A DNA stretch of 64,000 bases from JAEMQF01 sp963775015 (lineage in GTDB: Bacteria > Pseudomonadota > Gammaproteobacteria > Burkholderiales > Burkholderiaceae_C). The notes under the pieces are model-generated. The model was given only the letters and a program-made list of their open reading frames with translations. It had not been told where the DNA came from and searched no databases. A program made the position numbers and the translations under genes. This document shows, one piece after another, positions 52,598-61,933 of the stretch. Where the stretch lies: NCBI GenBank assembly GCA_963775015.1, contig CAVZHI010000019.1:62001-126000 (forward strand), in the 5' to 3' direction. Within the stretch, counting starts at the first letter, position 1. Each line of letters starts with the position of its first letter.

Positions 52598-53653
52598 TCA
52601 AGCCATCTCTGCGTTGATCGCCGCCAGCACCGCAGCGCCCGGGCACAGCTCGGCAACGCCGAGTCGGTTCAGCGGTGCCTCCACGGTCTTCAGGTGCGCG
52701 TGCAGGTCCTGCGCGTCTGCGTTCACGTAAAGCAGGCCGGTCAGGATCTCGCCACGCGCTTCGTGCGCGGCGATGTGGCTCAGTGCGGCGAGGCGATCGC
52801 CCGCGTCGTAGCCACCGGCGAGCTTGCGCAGGCGAAGCACGCTGCCGTCGTGCTGCGTCACTTCGATCACTTCGCCGGGCGCGTACTTCGCCGAAATCGC
52901 GTCGCGCGAGGGCATGAAGTCGATCCGGTTCACGGCTTCGTTGTGCTCGCGCACGTAGTCGTAGCTCTTCGTGCTGCCGGCGTGGTTGTTGAACGCGACG
53001 CACGGGCTGATGACGTCGAGCAGCGCCGCGCCACCATGGCGCAGCGCGCCCTTGATGAGCGGAACGAGTTGTTCCTTGTCGCCGGAAAAACTGCGCCCGA
53101 CGTAGCTCGCGCCCATCTGCAGCGCGAGCGAGACGAGGTCGATCGCCGTGTCGCTGTTGGTCACGCCTTTCTTGCTCTTGCTGCCCGCGTCGGCGGTCGC
53201 CGAGAACTGGCCTTTCGTGAGGCCGTAGACACCGTTGTTCTCGACGATGTAGGTCATGTTCACGCCGCGCCGCATCGCGTGCGCAAACTGGCCGAGGCCA
53301 ATCGACGCCGAATCGCCGTCGCCCGACACGCCGAGGTACAACAGCTCGCGGTTCGCCAGGTTCGCGCCAGTGAGCACCGAGGGCATGCGCCCGTGCACGG
53401 TATTGAAGCCGTGCGAGTTGCCCAAGAAATAATCCGGCGTCTTCGACGAGCAGCCGATTCCCGACAGTTTGGCCACACGGTGCGGCTCGATCGCGAGTTC
53501 CCAGCACGCCTGCACGAGCGCGGCGGAAATCGAATCGTGACCGCAGCCTGCGCAGAGCGTCGAGATCTTGCCTTCGTAGTCGCGCCGGGTGAGGCCGAGC
53601 GCGTTCGCCGGCAGCGTCGGGTGGTGCAGTTTCGGTTTGGCGATGTAGGTCAT
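52598..53653 (-). CDS. korB: 2-oxoacid:acceptor oxidoreductase, beta (TPP) subunit
   Basis: A 351-residue subunit carrying the thiamine diphosphate site: LGVSGDGDSASIGLGQFAHA and ENNGVYGLTKGQFSATAD are the TPP/Mg motif. The N-terminal LCAGCGHDSISAALVQ holds cysteines that, with a later Cys, ligate an Fe-S cluster in this family. Together with the alpha subunit it decarboxylates a 2-oxoacid to an acyl-CoA, most likely 2-oxoglutarate to succinyl-CoA. The ATG overlaps the korA stop by one base. It is the last gene of the three-gene kor operon. ThiL in this window would supply the cofactor. Confidence 0.92.
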   Translation of the reverse strand: MTYIAKPKLHHPTLPANALGLTRRDYEGKISTLCAGCGHDSISAALVQACWELAIEPHRVAKLSGIGCSSKTPDYFLGNSHGFNTVHGRMPSVLTGANLANRELLYLGVSGDGDSASIGLGQFAHAMRRGVNMTYIVENNGVYGLTKGQFSATADAGSKSKKGVTNSDTAIDLVSLALQMGASYVGRSFSGDKEQLVPLIKGALRHGGAALLDVISPCVAFNNHAGSTKSYDYVREHNEAVNRIDFMPSRDAISAKYAPGEVIEVTQHDGSVLRLRKLAGGYDAGDRLAALSHIAAHEARGEILTGLLYVNADAQDLHAHLKTVEAPLNRLGVAELCPGAAVLAAINAEMA

Positions 53654-55509
53654 CAGGCCACCTTGTTGCTCTTGACGAGCGGCTCGACGTTGAAGCGATT
53701 CATTCGATTCGCGATCTCTTCCGTGATGAAACGCGCCGTGATCGGCGTTCCGTCGTAGTGCAGCACCGGCTCGAGCTTGGCCGGGTTCACTTCCTGCTCC
53801 GTCACGAGCAGCGTACGCAATTGCGCGTCGCGGTTCTGTTCGATCACGAACACATGCTCGTGCGCGGCGATGAACTGATCGACCGCGGCGCTGAACGGAA
53901 ACGCTCGCAAGCGCAACAGGTCGACATGAACGCCCAGGGTGCGCAGCGAATCGAAGGCTTCGTTCATCGCCGGGCTCGTCGAGCCGTAGTAGATGACGCC
54001 GAAGCGCGTCGGCCGCGCCGCGTTCGTCGGCACGGGTTGCGGCACGAGGTTCTTCGCCGTCTCGAACTTTTTCAGCAGCCGCTCGACGTTGTACATGTAG
54101 TCGGGCCCGGCTTCGGAATAACGCGCGTACGGGTCGCGCGTCGTTCCGCGGGTGAAAAATGCGCCGCGTTTGGCGTGCGTCGCCGGGTAGGTACGGTACG
54201 GAATGCCGTCACCGTCGACATCGAGGTAGCGGCCGAAATCGCGCCCGGCCTCCAGGTCTTCGTGCGTCATCACCTTGCCGCGGTCGTACTGGCGCGAGTC
54301 GTCCCATTCGAGCGGTTCGCACAGGCGGTGGTTCATGCCGATGTCCAGATCGGTCATGAGGAAGATCGGCGTCTGCAAGCGGTCCGCCAGATCCAGGCAC
54401 AGCGCAGCGAAGTCGAAGCACTCGTGCGGATCTTCGGGGAAGAGCAGCACGTGTTTCGTGTCGCCGTGCGACGCGTAGGCGCAGCTCAAGACGTCGGCCT
54501 GCTGGGTTCGCGTCGGCATTCCGGTGGACGGCCCGCCGCGCTGCACGTTGATGATCGTGACCGGAATCTCGGCGAAGTACGCGAGGCCGATGAACTCCGT
54601 CATGAGCGAAATCCCCGGGCCCGACGTCGCCGTGAAAGCGCGCGCGCCGTTCCAGCCCGCGCCGACAACGATGCCGATCGACGCGATTTCGTCTTCGGCC
54701 TGGACGATCGCGAACTTGTTCTTGCCCGTTGCCTTGTCGACGCGCAACTTGCTGCAGTACTTCTGGAACGCCTCGGCGAGCGACGAGGACGGCGTGATCG
54801 GGTACCAGGCGCACACCGTCGCGCCGCCGTAGACGCAGCCGAGCGCCGCCGCTGCGTTGCCTTCGATGAAGATGCGCTTTCCCACCGCGTTGCGGCGTTC
54901 GATCTTCAGGCCGAGCGCGTCGTCGAAATACTCACGGCCGTGGTGCAGGCCCATCATGAACGCGTCCAGATTCGGCTGGATCAGCTTCGCCTTGCCCTTG
55001 TACTGTTCGCCGAGCAAGGTGGCGATGACTTCGGGTTCGATGCCGAGCAGCGCCGCGAGAACGCCGACGTAGACGATGTTCTTCAGCAGCTGGCGTTCAC
55101 GCGGGTCGGTGTAGCGCGTCGCACACAGATCGGTGAGCGGGACCGGGATCACGTTCACGTCGGCGCGAAAGCGCGCCGCCGGAATCGGCTTGGAGCTGTC
55201 GTACATCAGATAGCCGCCGGGTTCGATCTCGGCAACGTCCTGGTCCCAGGTCTGCGGGTTCATCGCGACCATCAGGTCGCAGCCGCCGCGCCGGCCCTGG
55301 TAACCCTGCTCGTTGACGCGCACTTCGTACCAAGTCGGCAGGCCCTGGATGTTGCTCGGGAAAATGTTGCGCGGGCTCACCGGAACGCCCATTCGCAGCA
55401 GGCTCCTCGCAAAGAGCTCGTTCGCCGACGCCGAGCCCGAGCCGTTGACGTTGGCGAACTTGATGACGAAGTCGTTCACCGCCGCGATGCGTTTCACTGG
55501 GACCTTCAT
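53653..55509 (-). CDS. korA: 2-oxoacid:acceptor oxidoreductase, fused gamma-alpha subunit
   Basis: A 618-residue subunit combining the gamma domain (about residues 1-190, with IKFANVNGSGSASANELFAR and QGRRGGCDLMVAMNP) and the alpha domain (from about residue 210, with EGNAAAALGCVYGGATVCAWYPITPSSSLAE and QAEDEIASIGIVVGAGWNG). The alpha domain binds the substrate and forms the active site with korB. The gene lies three bases after korC. This gamma-alpha fusion with a separate beta is the two-subunit core seen in 2-oxoglutarate:ferredoxin oxidoreductases of Betaproteobacteria. Confidence 0.92.
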   Translation of the reverse strand: MKVPVKRIAAVNDFVIKFANVNGSGSASANELFARSLLRMGVPVSPRNIFPSNIQGLPTWYEVRVNEQGYQGRRGGCDLMVAMNPQTWDQDVAEIEPGGYLMYDSSKPIPAARFRADVNVIPVPLTDLCATRYTDPRERQLLKNIVYVGVLAALLGIEPEVIATLLGEQYKGKAKLIQPNLDAFMMGLHHGREYFDDALGLKIERRNAVGKRIFIEGNAAAALGCVYGGATVCAWYPITPSSSLAEAFQKYCSKLRVDKATGKNKFAIVQAEDEIASIGIVVGAGWNGARAFTATSGPGISLMTEFIGLAYFAEIPVTIINVQRGGPSTGMPTRTQQADVLSCAYASHGDTKHVLLFPEDPHECFDFAALCLDLADRLQTPIFLMTDLDIGMNHRLCEPLEWDDSRQYDRGKVMTHEDLEAGRDFGRYLDVDGDGIPYRTYPATHAKRGAFFTRGTTRDPYARYSEAGPDYMYNVERLLKKFETAKNLVPQPVPTNAARPTRFGVIYYGSTSPAMNEAFDSLRTLGVHVDLLRLRAFPFSAAVDQFIAAHEHVFVIEQNRDAQLRTLLVTEQEVNPAKLEPVLHYDGTPITARFITEEIANRMNRFNVEPLVKSNKVA

Positions 55510-55512
55510 GGT

Positions 55513-57399
55513 TCAGGCCGCCTTTTTCTGTTGAGCCGTTGGCTGCGCCGGCGCGCCGCCCTTGGGCGTGCGGCAGCCCTTGCCCGCCTGCGTCAAGTCG
55601 ATGAGGAATTTCTGCATGTCCCACGCGCCCGTCGGGCAGCGCTCGGCGCACAGGCCGCAGTGCAGGCAGACGTCTTCGTCCTTGATCATGACGCGGCCGG
55701 TTTTCAGGATGTCGGACACGTACAGGTCCTGGTCCGCATGCCGCGCCGGGGCGCGCAAGCGCGTGCGCAGATCGGCCTCGGTGCCATTGGCGGTGAACGT
55801 GATGCAGTCGGTCGGGCAGATGTCGACGCACGCGTCGCACTCGATGCACTGTCCGGTCGAGAACACGGTTTGCACGTCGCAGTTCAGGCAGCGCTGCGCT
55901 TCTTTCCACGCCGTCGCCGCGTCAAATCCGAGTTCGACTTCGACCTTGATGTTGCGCAAGGACTGGTTCACGTCGCGCCAAGGCACCTTGTGGCGCAGGT
56001 CGGGCGCGACCGAGTTGTCGTAACTCCATTCGTGAATCCCCATCTTCTGCGACACCAGCGTCACGCCCGGCGCGGGCCGCTCATGCACGTTTTCGCCGTG
56101 CAGGAACTTGTCGATCGAGATCGCCGCGGCGTGGCCCTGCGCCACCGCCCAGATGATGTTCTTCGGCCCGAGCGCAGCGTCGCCACCGAAGAAGACCTGC
56201 GGCAGGCTCGCCTGCAGCGTCACTTCGTCGATCACCGGCATTCCCGAGTCGTTGAAGGCGAGGCCACAGGTGCGCTCGATCCAGGGAAACGCGTTCTCCT
56301 GGCCGACCGCGACGAGCACTTCGTCGCATTCGAAACGCTGTTCGGGCTCGCCGGTCGGAACCAGCTGGCGCTTGCCGTTCGCATCGCGCACCGCGCGCAC
56401 CTTCTCGAACGTCATGCCGACCAATCTGCCGTTCTCGTGCAGGAACGCTCGCGGCACCAGGCAATCGAGGATCGGAATGCCTTCGTGCCCAGCGTCTTCC
56501 TTTTCCCAGGGCGAGGCTTTCATTTCTTCGAACGGCGAGCGCACGATGACTTTGACGTCTTCGCCGCCGAGACGCTTTGCGCTGCGGCAACAATCCATTG
56601 CCGTATTGCCGCCGCCGAGCACGATGACGCGTTTGCCGATGCGCGTCGTGTGGCCGAACGAGACCGACGCGAGCCAGTCGATGCCGATGTGGATTTGCGC
56701 CGCCGCCTCCGTGCGGCCCGGAATCGACAGGTCGCGCCCGCGCGGCGCGCCGCAGCCGACGAACACCGCGTCCCAGTTTTCGTTCAGCAAAGCCTGCATC
56801 GATTCGATTCGCGTTCCGCCACGAAACTCGACACCGAGCTTGAGCACGTAGCCCGTCTCTTCGTCGATCACTTCTTCGGGCAGGCGAAAGCGCGGAATCT
56901 GCGAGCGGATCATTCCGCCGGCCTGCGGGTCGGAGTCGAACACGGTGACGTGGTAGCCGAGCGGCGCAAGGTCGCGCGCGACCGTCAGCGCTGCGGGCCC
57001 GGCACCGACGCACGCGATGCGCTTGCCGTTCTTCACCGAAGCCGGGCGCGGCAGGCGCTGCGTGATGTCGTCTTTCAGATCGGCAGCGACGCGCTTCAGG
57101 CGACAGATCGCGACCGGCTCGGGGCGTTCGGCTTGCGCTTCTTCGACGCGGCCGCGTCGGCACGCCGGCTCGCACGGCCGGTCGCAGGTGCGACCCAGGA
57201 TGCCGGGGAAGACGTTCGACGCCCAGTTCACCATGTAGGCGTCGGAGTAGCGCCCGGCGGCGATCAAGCGGATGTATTCGGGGACCGGGGTGTGCGCCGG
57301 GCACGCCCATTGACAGTCGACCACTTTGTGAAAGTAGTCGGGCTGGTGGATATCGGTGGCTCGCAAACCTTCTCCCTTCGCAGGCCCGTCGCGCGTCAC
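55513..57399 (-). CDS. korC: FAD/Fe-S NAD(P)H-linked subunit of the oxidoreductase (GltD-like with ferredoxin domain)
   Basis: A 628-residue flavoprotein. The N-terminal cluster domain (CQWACPAHTPVPEYI and CDRPCEPAC) and the two nucleotide-binding motifs (GAGPAALTVARDLA for FAD, GGGNTAMDCCRSAKR for NAD(P)H) match the small subunit of glutamate synthase. A C-terminal ferredoxin part with two [4Fe-4S] motifs follows: CIECDACVDICPTD and CLHCGLCAERCP. It would pass electrons between KorAB and NAD(P). A three-subunit 2-oxoglutarate:NADP+ oxidoreductase of this kind has been described in Azoarcus evansii. The start is GTG at 57399, with a -10-like TAGCAT at 57438-57433. Confidence 0.85.
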   Translation of the reverse strand: MTRDGPAKGEGLRATDIHQPDYFHKVVDCQWACPAHTPVPEYIRLIAAGRYSDAYMVNWASNVFPGILGRTCDRPCEPACRRGRVEEAQAERPEPVAICRLKRVAADLKDDITQRLPRPASVKNGKRIACVGAGPAALTVARDLAPLGYHVTVFDSDPQAGGMIRSQIPRFRLPEEVIDEETGYVLKLGVEFRGGTRIESMQALLNENWDAVFVGCGAPRGRDLSIPGRTEAAAQIHIGIDWLASVSFGHTTRIGKRVIVLGGGNTAMDCCRSAKRLGGEDVKVIVRSPFEEMKASPWEKEDAGHEGIPILDCLVPRAFLHENGRLVGMTFEKVRAVRDANGKRQLVPTGEPEQRFECDEVLVAVGQENAFPWIERTCGLAFNDSGMPVIDEVTLQASLPQVFFGGDAALGPKNIIWAVAQGHAAAISIDKFLHGENVHERPAPGVTLVSQKMGIHEWSYDNSVAPDLRHKVPWRDVNQSLRNIKVEVELGFDAATAWKEAQRCLNCDVQTVFSTGQCIECDACVDICPTDCITFTANGTEADLRTRLRAPARHADQDLYVSDILKTGRVMIKDEDVCLHCGLCAERCPTGAWDMQKFLIDLTQAGKGCRTPKGGAPAQPTAQQKKAA

Positions 57400-57432
57400 C
57401 CCGATGCCGACGGACCGTTTTTCGGTGGCGCG

Positions 57433-57438
57433 ATGCTA
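57433..57438 (-). promoter_or_regulatory. -10-like box of the kor operon
   Basis: On the minus strand this reads TAGCAT, with the start site expected near 57426, 27 bases before the korC GTG. The same hexamer precedes the FMN glutamate synthase-like gene. Confidence 0.35.
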
Positions 57439-57571
57439 GGTGCGACGGCCCGGCCTGTCAGCCGGGTTTGCACGAGTTTAGTCGGGCAGATCGCGGAACC
57501 TGGCGATTCCACACGATGCGCAAAGGGGCTTATGTGCGGCGCAAAGGGGCTGGTGCGCGGCGCGGCGCTGC

Positions 57572-57577
57572 TAGAGT
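57572..57577 (+). promoter_or_regulatory. -10-like box upstream of the DUF2339 gene
   Basis: TAGAGT lies 30 bases before the GTG start of the DUF2339 gene, with a GGAG ribosome-binding site between. It matches the hexamer before the DUF898 gene. Confidence 0.35.
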
Positions 57578-57606
57578 CTGCTCCTCGCGTTCAGCCTGGA
57601 GCCCAA

Positions 57607-60446
57607 GTGCTGCGATTCTTCGCCATCGTTGCCGGTGCCGCCATCGGCGGTGTGCTGGGCGAGGGATTCGGTGCGTTGGCGGGTGCGGCGTTGGCGTGGC
57701 TCGGCTTCAATTCACAGCAGCAAGGCGCGCTGATCACAAGACTGCGGCGCGACGTCGACGCGCTCGCGGCACGCCGTTCCGAGCCGCACGCCCCGACCGA
57801 GCCGGCCCCGCAGCCTGCTGCGCCGGCGCCCGGCACAGCGCCAACTCCGTTCGCCGAAGCGCCTTCGAGCACTGAAGCGACGACCGTCGCCGCAGCGCTC
57901 GAAGGCCCACGCGAATCAAAGTGGGCCGACGAGCCGCACGACACCGAAGTCGGCTCGCTGTGGGGCGACGTCGGCGCCGCGGCCACGCCCGTGCCGGCGG
58001 CCGCTGCTGCGCCGCGCGCCGACTTGCTGGCGCCGCTGAAGAACTGGTTGTTCGGCGGCAATGCGATCGTCAAACTGGGCGTGGCGATCCTCTTCATCGG
58101 CCTCGCGTTCCTCGCCAAATTTGCCGCGCAGCATGTCGACGTTCCGGTCGAGCTGCGCCTGGCCGGAGTCGGCGCCGCGGCGCTCGTGCTGCTCGGCTTG
58201 GGCTGGCGCCTGCGCCACAAGCGCGCCGCTTACGCGCAGGTATTGCAAGGCGGCGCGGTCGCGGTGTTGTACCTGACGCTGTTTGTCGCGTTCCGCTTTT
58301 TCGACGTGTTGGCGCTCGCGCCGGCGTTCGCCTGCATGGTCGCCGTGGCGGCGCTCGCTGCGGCCCTGGCCGTGCTGCAAAACGCGCGCGCCCTCGCCGT
58401 GATCGGCGCGCTCGGCGGCTTTGCCACGCCCTTGCTCGTCTCGTCGGGGGGCGGGAATCACATCGCGTTGTTCAGCTATTACCTCGTGCTCGATCTCGGC
58501 ATCGCGGCAGTGGCGTGGTACCGCAGTTGGCGGCTGCTGAACCTGATCGGGTTTTTTGCCACCTTCGGCGTCGCCACGGCGTGGGGCGTACTGCGCTACC
58601 GCGATTCCGACTACGCGAGCGCGCAGGTCTTCCTGATCGCCTTCTTCCTCGTCTTCGCCGTGATCCTGCTGTTGCCGGCGCGGCGCCTGCTGCGTGAAGG
58701 CGAGGCGGGCGAGGCGCCGAACCGCAGCGACGCCTGGGTCAACGGCAGCCTGTTGTTCGGCCTGCCGACGATCACGTTCGCGTTGCAGCACGGCCTGGTG
58801 CGAAGCTTTGAGTACGGCAGCGCGATTTCGGCGCTGGTGCTCGCGCTTTTTTACGTCGGCATGGCAGCGTGGCTGCGCGCCCAGCCACGCCTGGCGCTGA
58901 TGTTCGAAGCGAGCCTGGCGATCGGCACCGTCTTCCTAACGCTCGTGATTCCGTTCGCGCTGGACGCGCACAGCACGTCGGGCGCGTGGGCACTGGAAGG
59001 CGCAGGCCTCGTGTGGCTCGGGCTGCGCCAGCGGCGGATCGCTCCGCGCCTGTTCGGTTACGCGCTGCTGCTGCTCGCGGGTGCGGCGATGTTCCATGCG
59101 CTGGAGCGCCACGGCATGCCGACGCGATTCTTCAACGCACTGCTCTTCAATGGCGTCCTGGCCGGCGCGGCTTCTCTCGCGGCAGCGTATTTCATGAAAC
59201 GTCACGGCGAATTCATCGCCGCCTTGCCGGCGGATTCGCCATGGCGCTTCGAAGCGAACGCCGAGCTGCTCCTCATCGGCTGGGGCACCTTGTGGCTCGT
59301 CTTGACTGCGGCGGCGCAGATCGGCAACTTCGCCGCGCCGCACCATGAGTTGGCGGCGTGGCTCGCTTGTCTGAGCGCGGTCGCGATCGTCTACACCGAG
59401 CTTGCGCAGCGCCTGCCCTGGCCACGCATCGCCTGGCCTGTCCTCGGCCACGCGCCGTTGCTCGCCCTGTGCGTGGCGCTGAGTGCGCTCACGCTGGACG
59501 CGCCCGGCGCCAACGGCGGCTGGTGGGCGTGGCCGCTCGCGCTCGCGGCGCACCTTCTCGTCTTGTGGCGTTGTGCGCCGTTTTGGTCGTCGGCGCAAGC
59601 CGCGCCCACGACGCTCGGCCGGCTCCGACCCTTGTGGCCGGCCGCGCCGCCCCAACCGTCCACACCCTGGGTCTGCTCGTGCTCGCCGCCCTCGGCGCGC
59701 TGCAAGGCCGCGCGATCACGCGCGACTGGGGCGACCCGGCGAGTGCGTGGGCGTGGCTCGGCTGGTTGCTCGTTCCGGCGCTGCTGCTGCTGTGGCTGCC
59801 GCGCCCAGGCTTCGCCGGGCGCTGGCCGGCGCGGCTCGCGCCTGCGGCGTACCAGACGCACGCCGGCGGCCTGCTGGCGGCGGGCCTGTGGCTCTGGACG
59901 CTGCTCGCGAACGTCGCCTCAAACGGCGGCGCCGCGCCCTTGCCGCATGTGCCGCTGCTGAACCCGCTCGACCTGGGAATCGGCGTCGCGCTGCTCGCCG
60001 CGTGGAGATGGGCGAGCAGCAGCGCCGCCTTGCCCTGGCTCGCGCGGCAACCGCGTCTGGCGTTGCAGTTGATCGCGATCGCCGGATTCGTCTGGTTGAA
60101 CGCGATCCTGATCCGCGGCTTTCATCACTACGGCGGCGTGCCGTTTCGCTGGCGCGCGTGGAGCGACTCGCTCGCCGTGCAGTCCGGAATCAGCCTGCTC
60201 TGGAGCGCGACGGCGCTGGTGCTGATGTGGCTCGCCGCACGGCGATCATTGCGCGCGCCGTGGATGGTGGGCGCGGTGCTGCTCGCCGCGGTGGTGCTGA
60301 AACTGATCCTCGTCGACCTGTCGGGAACCGGCACCGTGACGCGAATCGTCTCGTTCATCGGCGTCGGCGTGCTGATGCTCGTGATCGGCTATGTGGCGCC
60401 GCTGCCTGCCGCGCCCGCGAAGGAGGTTCCCGGTGCGAGTTCCTGA
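57607..60446 (+). pseudogene. DUF2339 multi-spanning membrane protein, one frameshift
   Basis: A very large integral membrane protein of about 945 residues. The N-terminus (LRFFAIVAGAAIGGVLGEGFGALAGAALAWLGF) is followed by a proline/alanine-rich linker, then more than 20 hydrophobic helices, starting LKNWLFGGNAIVKLGVAILFIGLAFLAKF, the DUF2339 signature. The frame breaks between about 59580 and 59645: the first frame reaches LLVLWRCAPFW and the second resumes with TLVAGRAAPTVHTLGLLVLAALG and continues to the end at 60446. A one-base deletion explains it. The start is GTG at 57607 behind GGAG. DUF2339 genes are usually followed by DUF3999, as here; the function of the pair is unknown. Confidence 0.85.
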
Positions 60447-61866
60447 GTCTGGCCTGGCGTGGCTCGCGCACAGCGCGGCAGGAGCCGCGACGTTCTTTCT
60501 CGGCGTGGTCGTGGCGCACGCCGAAGAATCCGCGTACCGCTTCAGCGCCGCCATCCAGATCGAACAGGCGGCGCCGTTCGTTCGCCTCGCGCTGCCACCG
60601 AGCGCTTACGCGCGCAGCGAACAGGCCGAGTTGCGCGACCTGCGAATCGTCGACGCGGCAGGCGAGCGCGTACCGTTCGCGATGCTCGCACCGCGCGCCA
60701 CGCAGTCCGAGGTTCAAGAGCAGTCGCGCAGCGCAATCCTCTACGCCTTGCCGCCGCGGCCGGCGCCGGGCAAGGCGTGGCCGTCGCCGCTCGAGGTGAC
60801 GGTGCAGGGGGATCGCATCAGCGTGCGCCCGGCACGCATCGGATCGCCGCCTGCGGGCGCAGCAGGTTCGCCCGGCTGGCTCGTCGACCTCGGCGATGCG
60901 CGGCTGCGCAAACCCGACGAACCCGCGCCGCGCGCGCTGCGACTGAGCTGGTCCGCGCCGGCCGAGTTCAGCGCCGGAGTCGACGTCGAGGTCAGCGACG
61001 ACTTGCGCCAGTGGCGCGGCGCCGGGTCGAGCCAACTCATGGCGCTCGCCTCGCCGAGCGGCGCTTTGCGGCAGGACCTCGTGATCCTCCCCACCCGCGC
61101 ACCGCGGTTCGTGCGCCTCGTCTGGAGCGACGCGGCGGCGGCGCCGAAACTCACCTCGGCGCAAGCGATCCTGGATCGCGCGTCGAGCGTGGTCCTCGAT
61201 CCCCCGGCCGAGATCGTCGTCGCCGCGCAGCCGACGCTGCAAGACGATGGGCCGATCAAAAGAGCCTTGCTGTTCGACCTCGGCGGCGCGCTGCCGCTGC
61301 TGGAAGTGGATCTGCGCCTGGCCGGCGGCACCCAAATCGCGCCGGTGCGGCTGCAGGGCCGGCGCAGCGCCAACGATGCGTGGAGCGATCTCGGGTCCGC
61401 CGTGTTCTACCGCCTCGAGCGTGCCGGCCAGGTGAGCCACTCGCCGCCACTGCGGCTTCGCACGTCGCAGCGTTACCTGCGAATCATTCCCGACGAACGC
61501 GCCGCCGCGCTCGATCCGGCGTCGACGAAGCTCGTGGTGAAGGCAGCGCTGGCGAACCTCGTGTTCGCGCGCCAGGGGCGCGAGCCGTTCACGCTGCTCG
61601 CCGGCTCGACTGCTGCCAAGGCCAGTGCCCTGCCGATTCAGACGCTGATTCCCTTGCTCGACGAAGAGCGCGCGCGTTTCGGCCAGGCGAGCCTCGCCGC
61701 GTGGAGCGAATCGGAGGCCGTGTTGCGCGGGATCGAATCGCAACAACGCCTCGCCGCGATGCGGCCGTGGCTGTTGTGGGCGGTGCTGCTCGCGGGCGTG
61801 GCGGGGCTCGGCTTCATGGTGTGGCGCCTGGCGCGCGGCGCGGCGCGCTCGGACGGCGCCGCATGA
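60433..61866 (+). CDS. DUF3999 exported/membrane protein
   Basis: A 477-residue protein of family DUF3999. It has an N-terminal signal or anchor (AHSAAGAATFFLGVVVAHA), a large beta-rich periplasmic region (from YRFSAAIQIEQAAPFVRLALP), and a C-terminal helix (WLLWAVLLAGVAGLGFMVWRLARG) near residues 450-470. A strong AAGGAGG site precedes the GTG at 60433, which overlaps the DUF2339 end by 14 bases. The DUF2339-DUF3999 pairing is common in proteobacteria, and the two proteins presumably act together at the inner membrane. No enzymatic motif is visible. Confidence 0.88.
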   Translation: MRVPESGLAWLAHSAAGAATFFLGVVVAHAEESAYRFSAAIQIEQAAPFVRLALPPSAYARSEQAELRDLRIVDAAGERVPFAMLAPRATQSEVQEQSRSAILYALPPRPAPGKAWPSPLEVTVQGDRISVRPARIGSPPAGAAGSPGWLVDLGDARLRKPDEPAPRALRLSWSAPAEFSAGVDVEVSDDLRQWRGAGSSQLMALASPSGALRQDLVILPTRAPRFVRLVWSDAAAAPKLTSAQAILDRASSVVLDPPAEIVVAAQPTLQDDGPIKRALLFDLGGALPLLEVDLRLAGGTQIAPVRLQGRRSANDAWSDLGSAVFYRLERAGQVSHSPPLRLRTSQRYLRIIPDERAAALDPASTKLVVKAALANLVFARQGREPFTLLAGSTAAKASALPIQTLIPLLDEERARFGQASLAAWSESEAVLRGIESQQRLAAMRPWLLWAVLLAGVAGLGFMVWRLARGAARSDGAA

Positions 61867-61933
61867 GCCCAACTTGACGCAACGGTCACAGGGCGCGGCC
61901 GGGCCGACAAGGCCGCCGCACGCACTGAACCCC

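Noticed and set aside
53758..57606. Plus-strand frame open for over 1200 codons upstream of the DUF2339 start.
   Set aside because: It lies antisense to the kor operon and has arginine/valine/histidine-rich composition typical of GC-rich shadow frames. Only the part after 57607 is a real gene.
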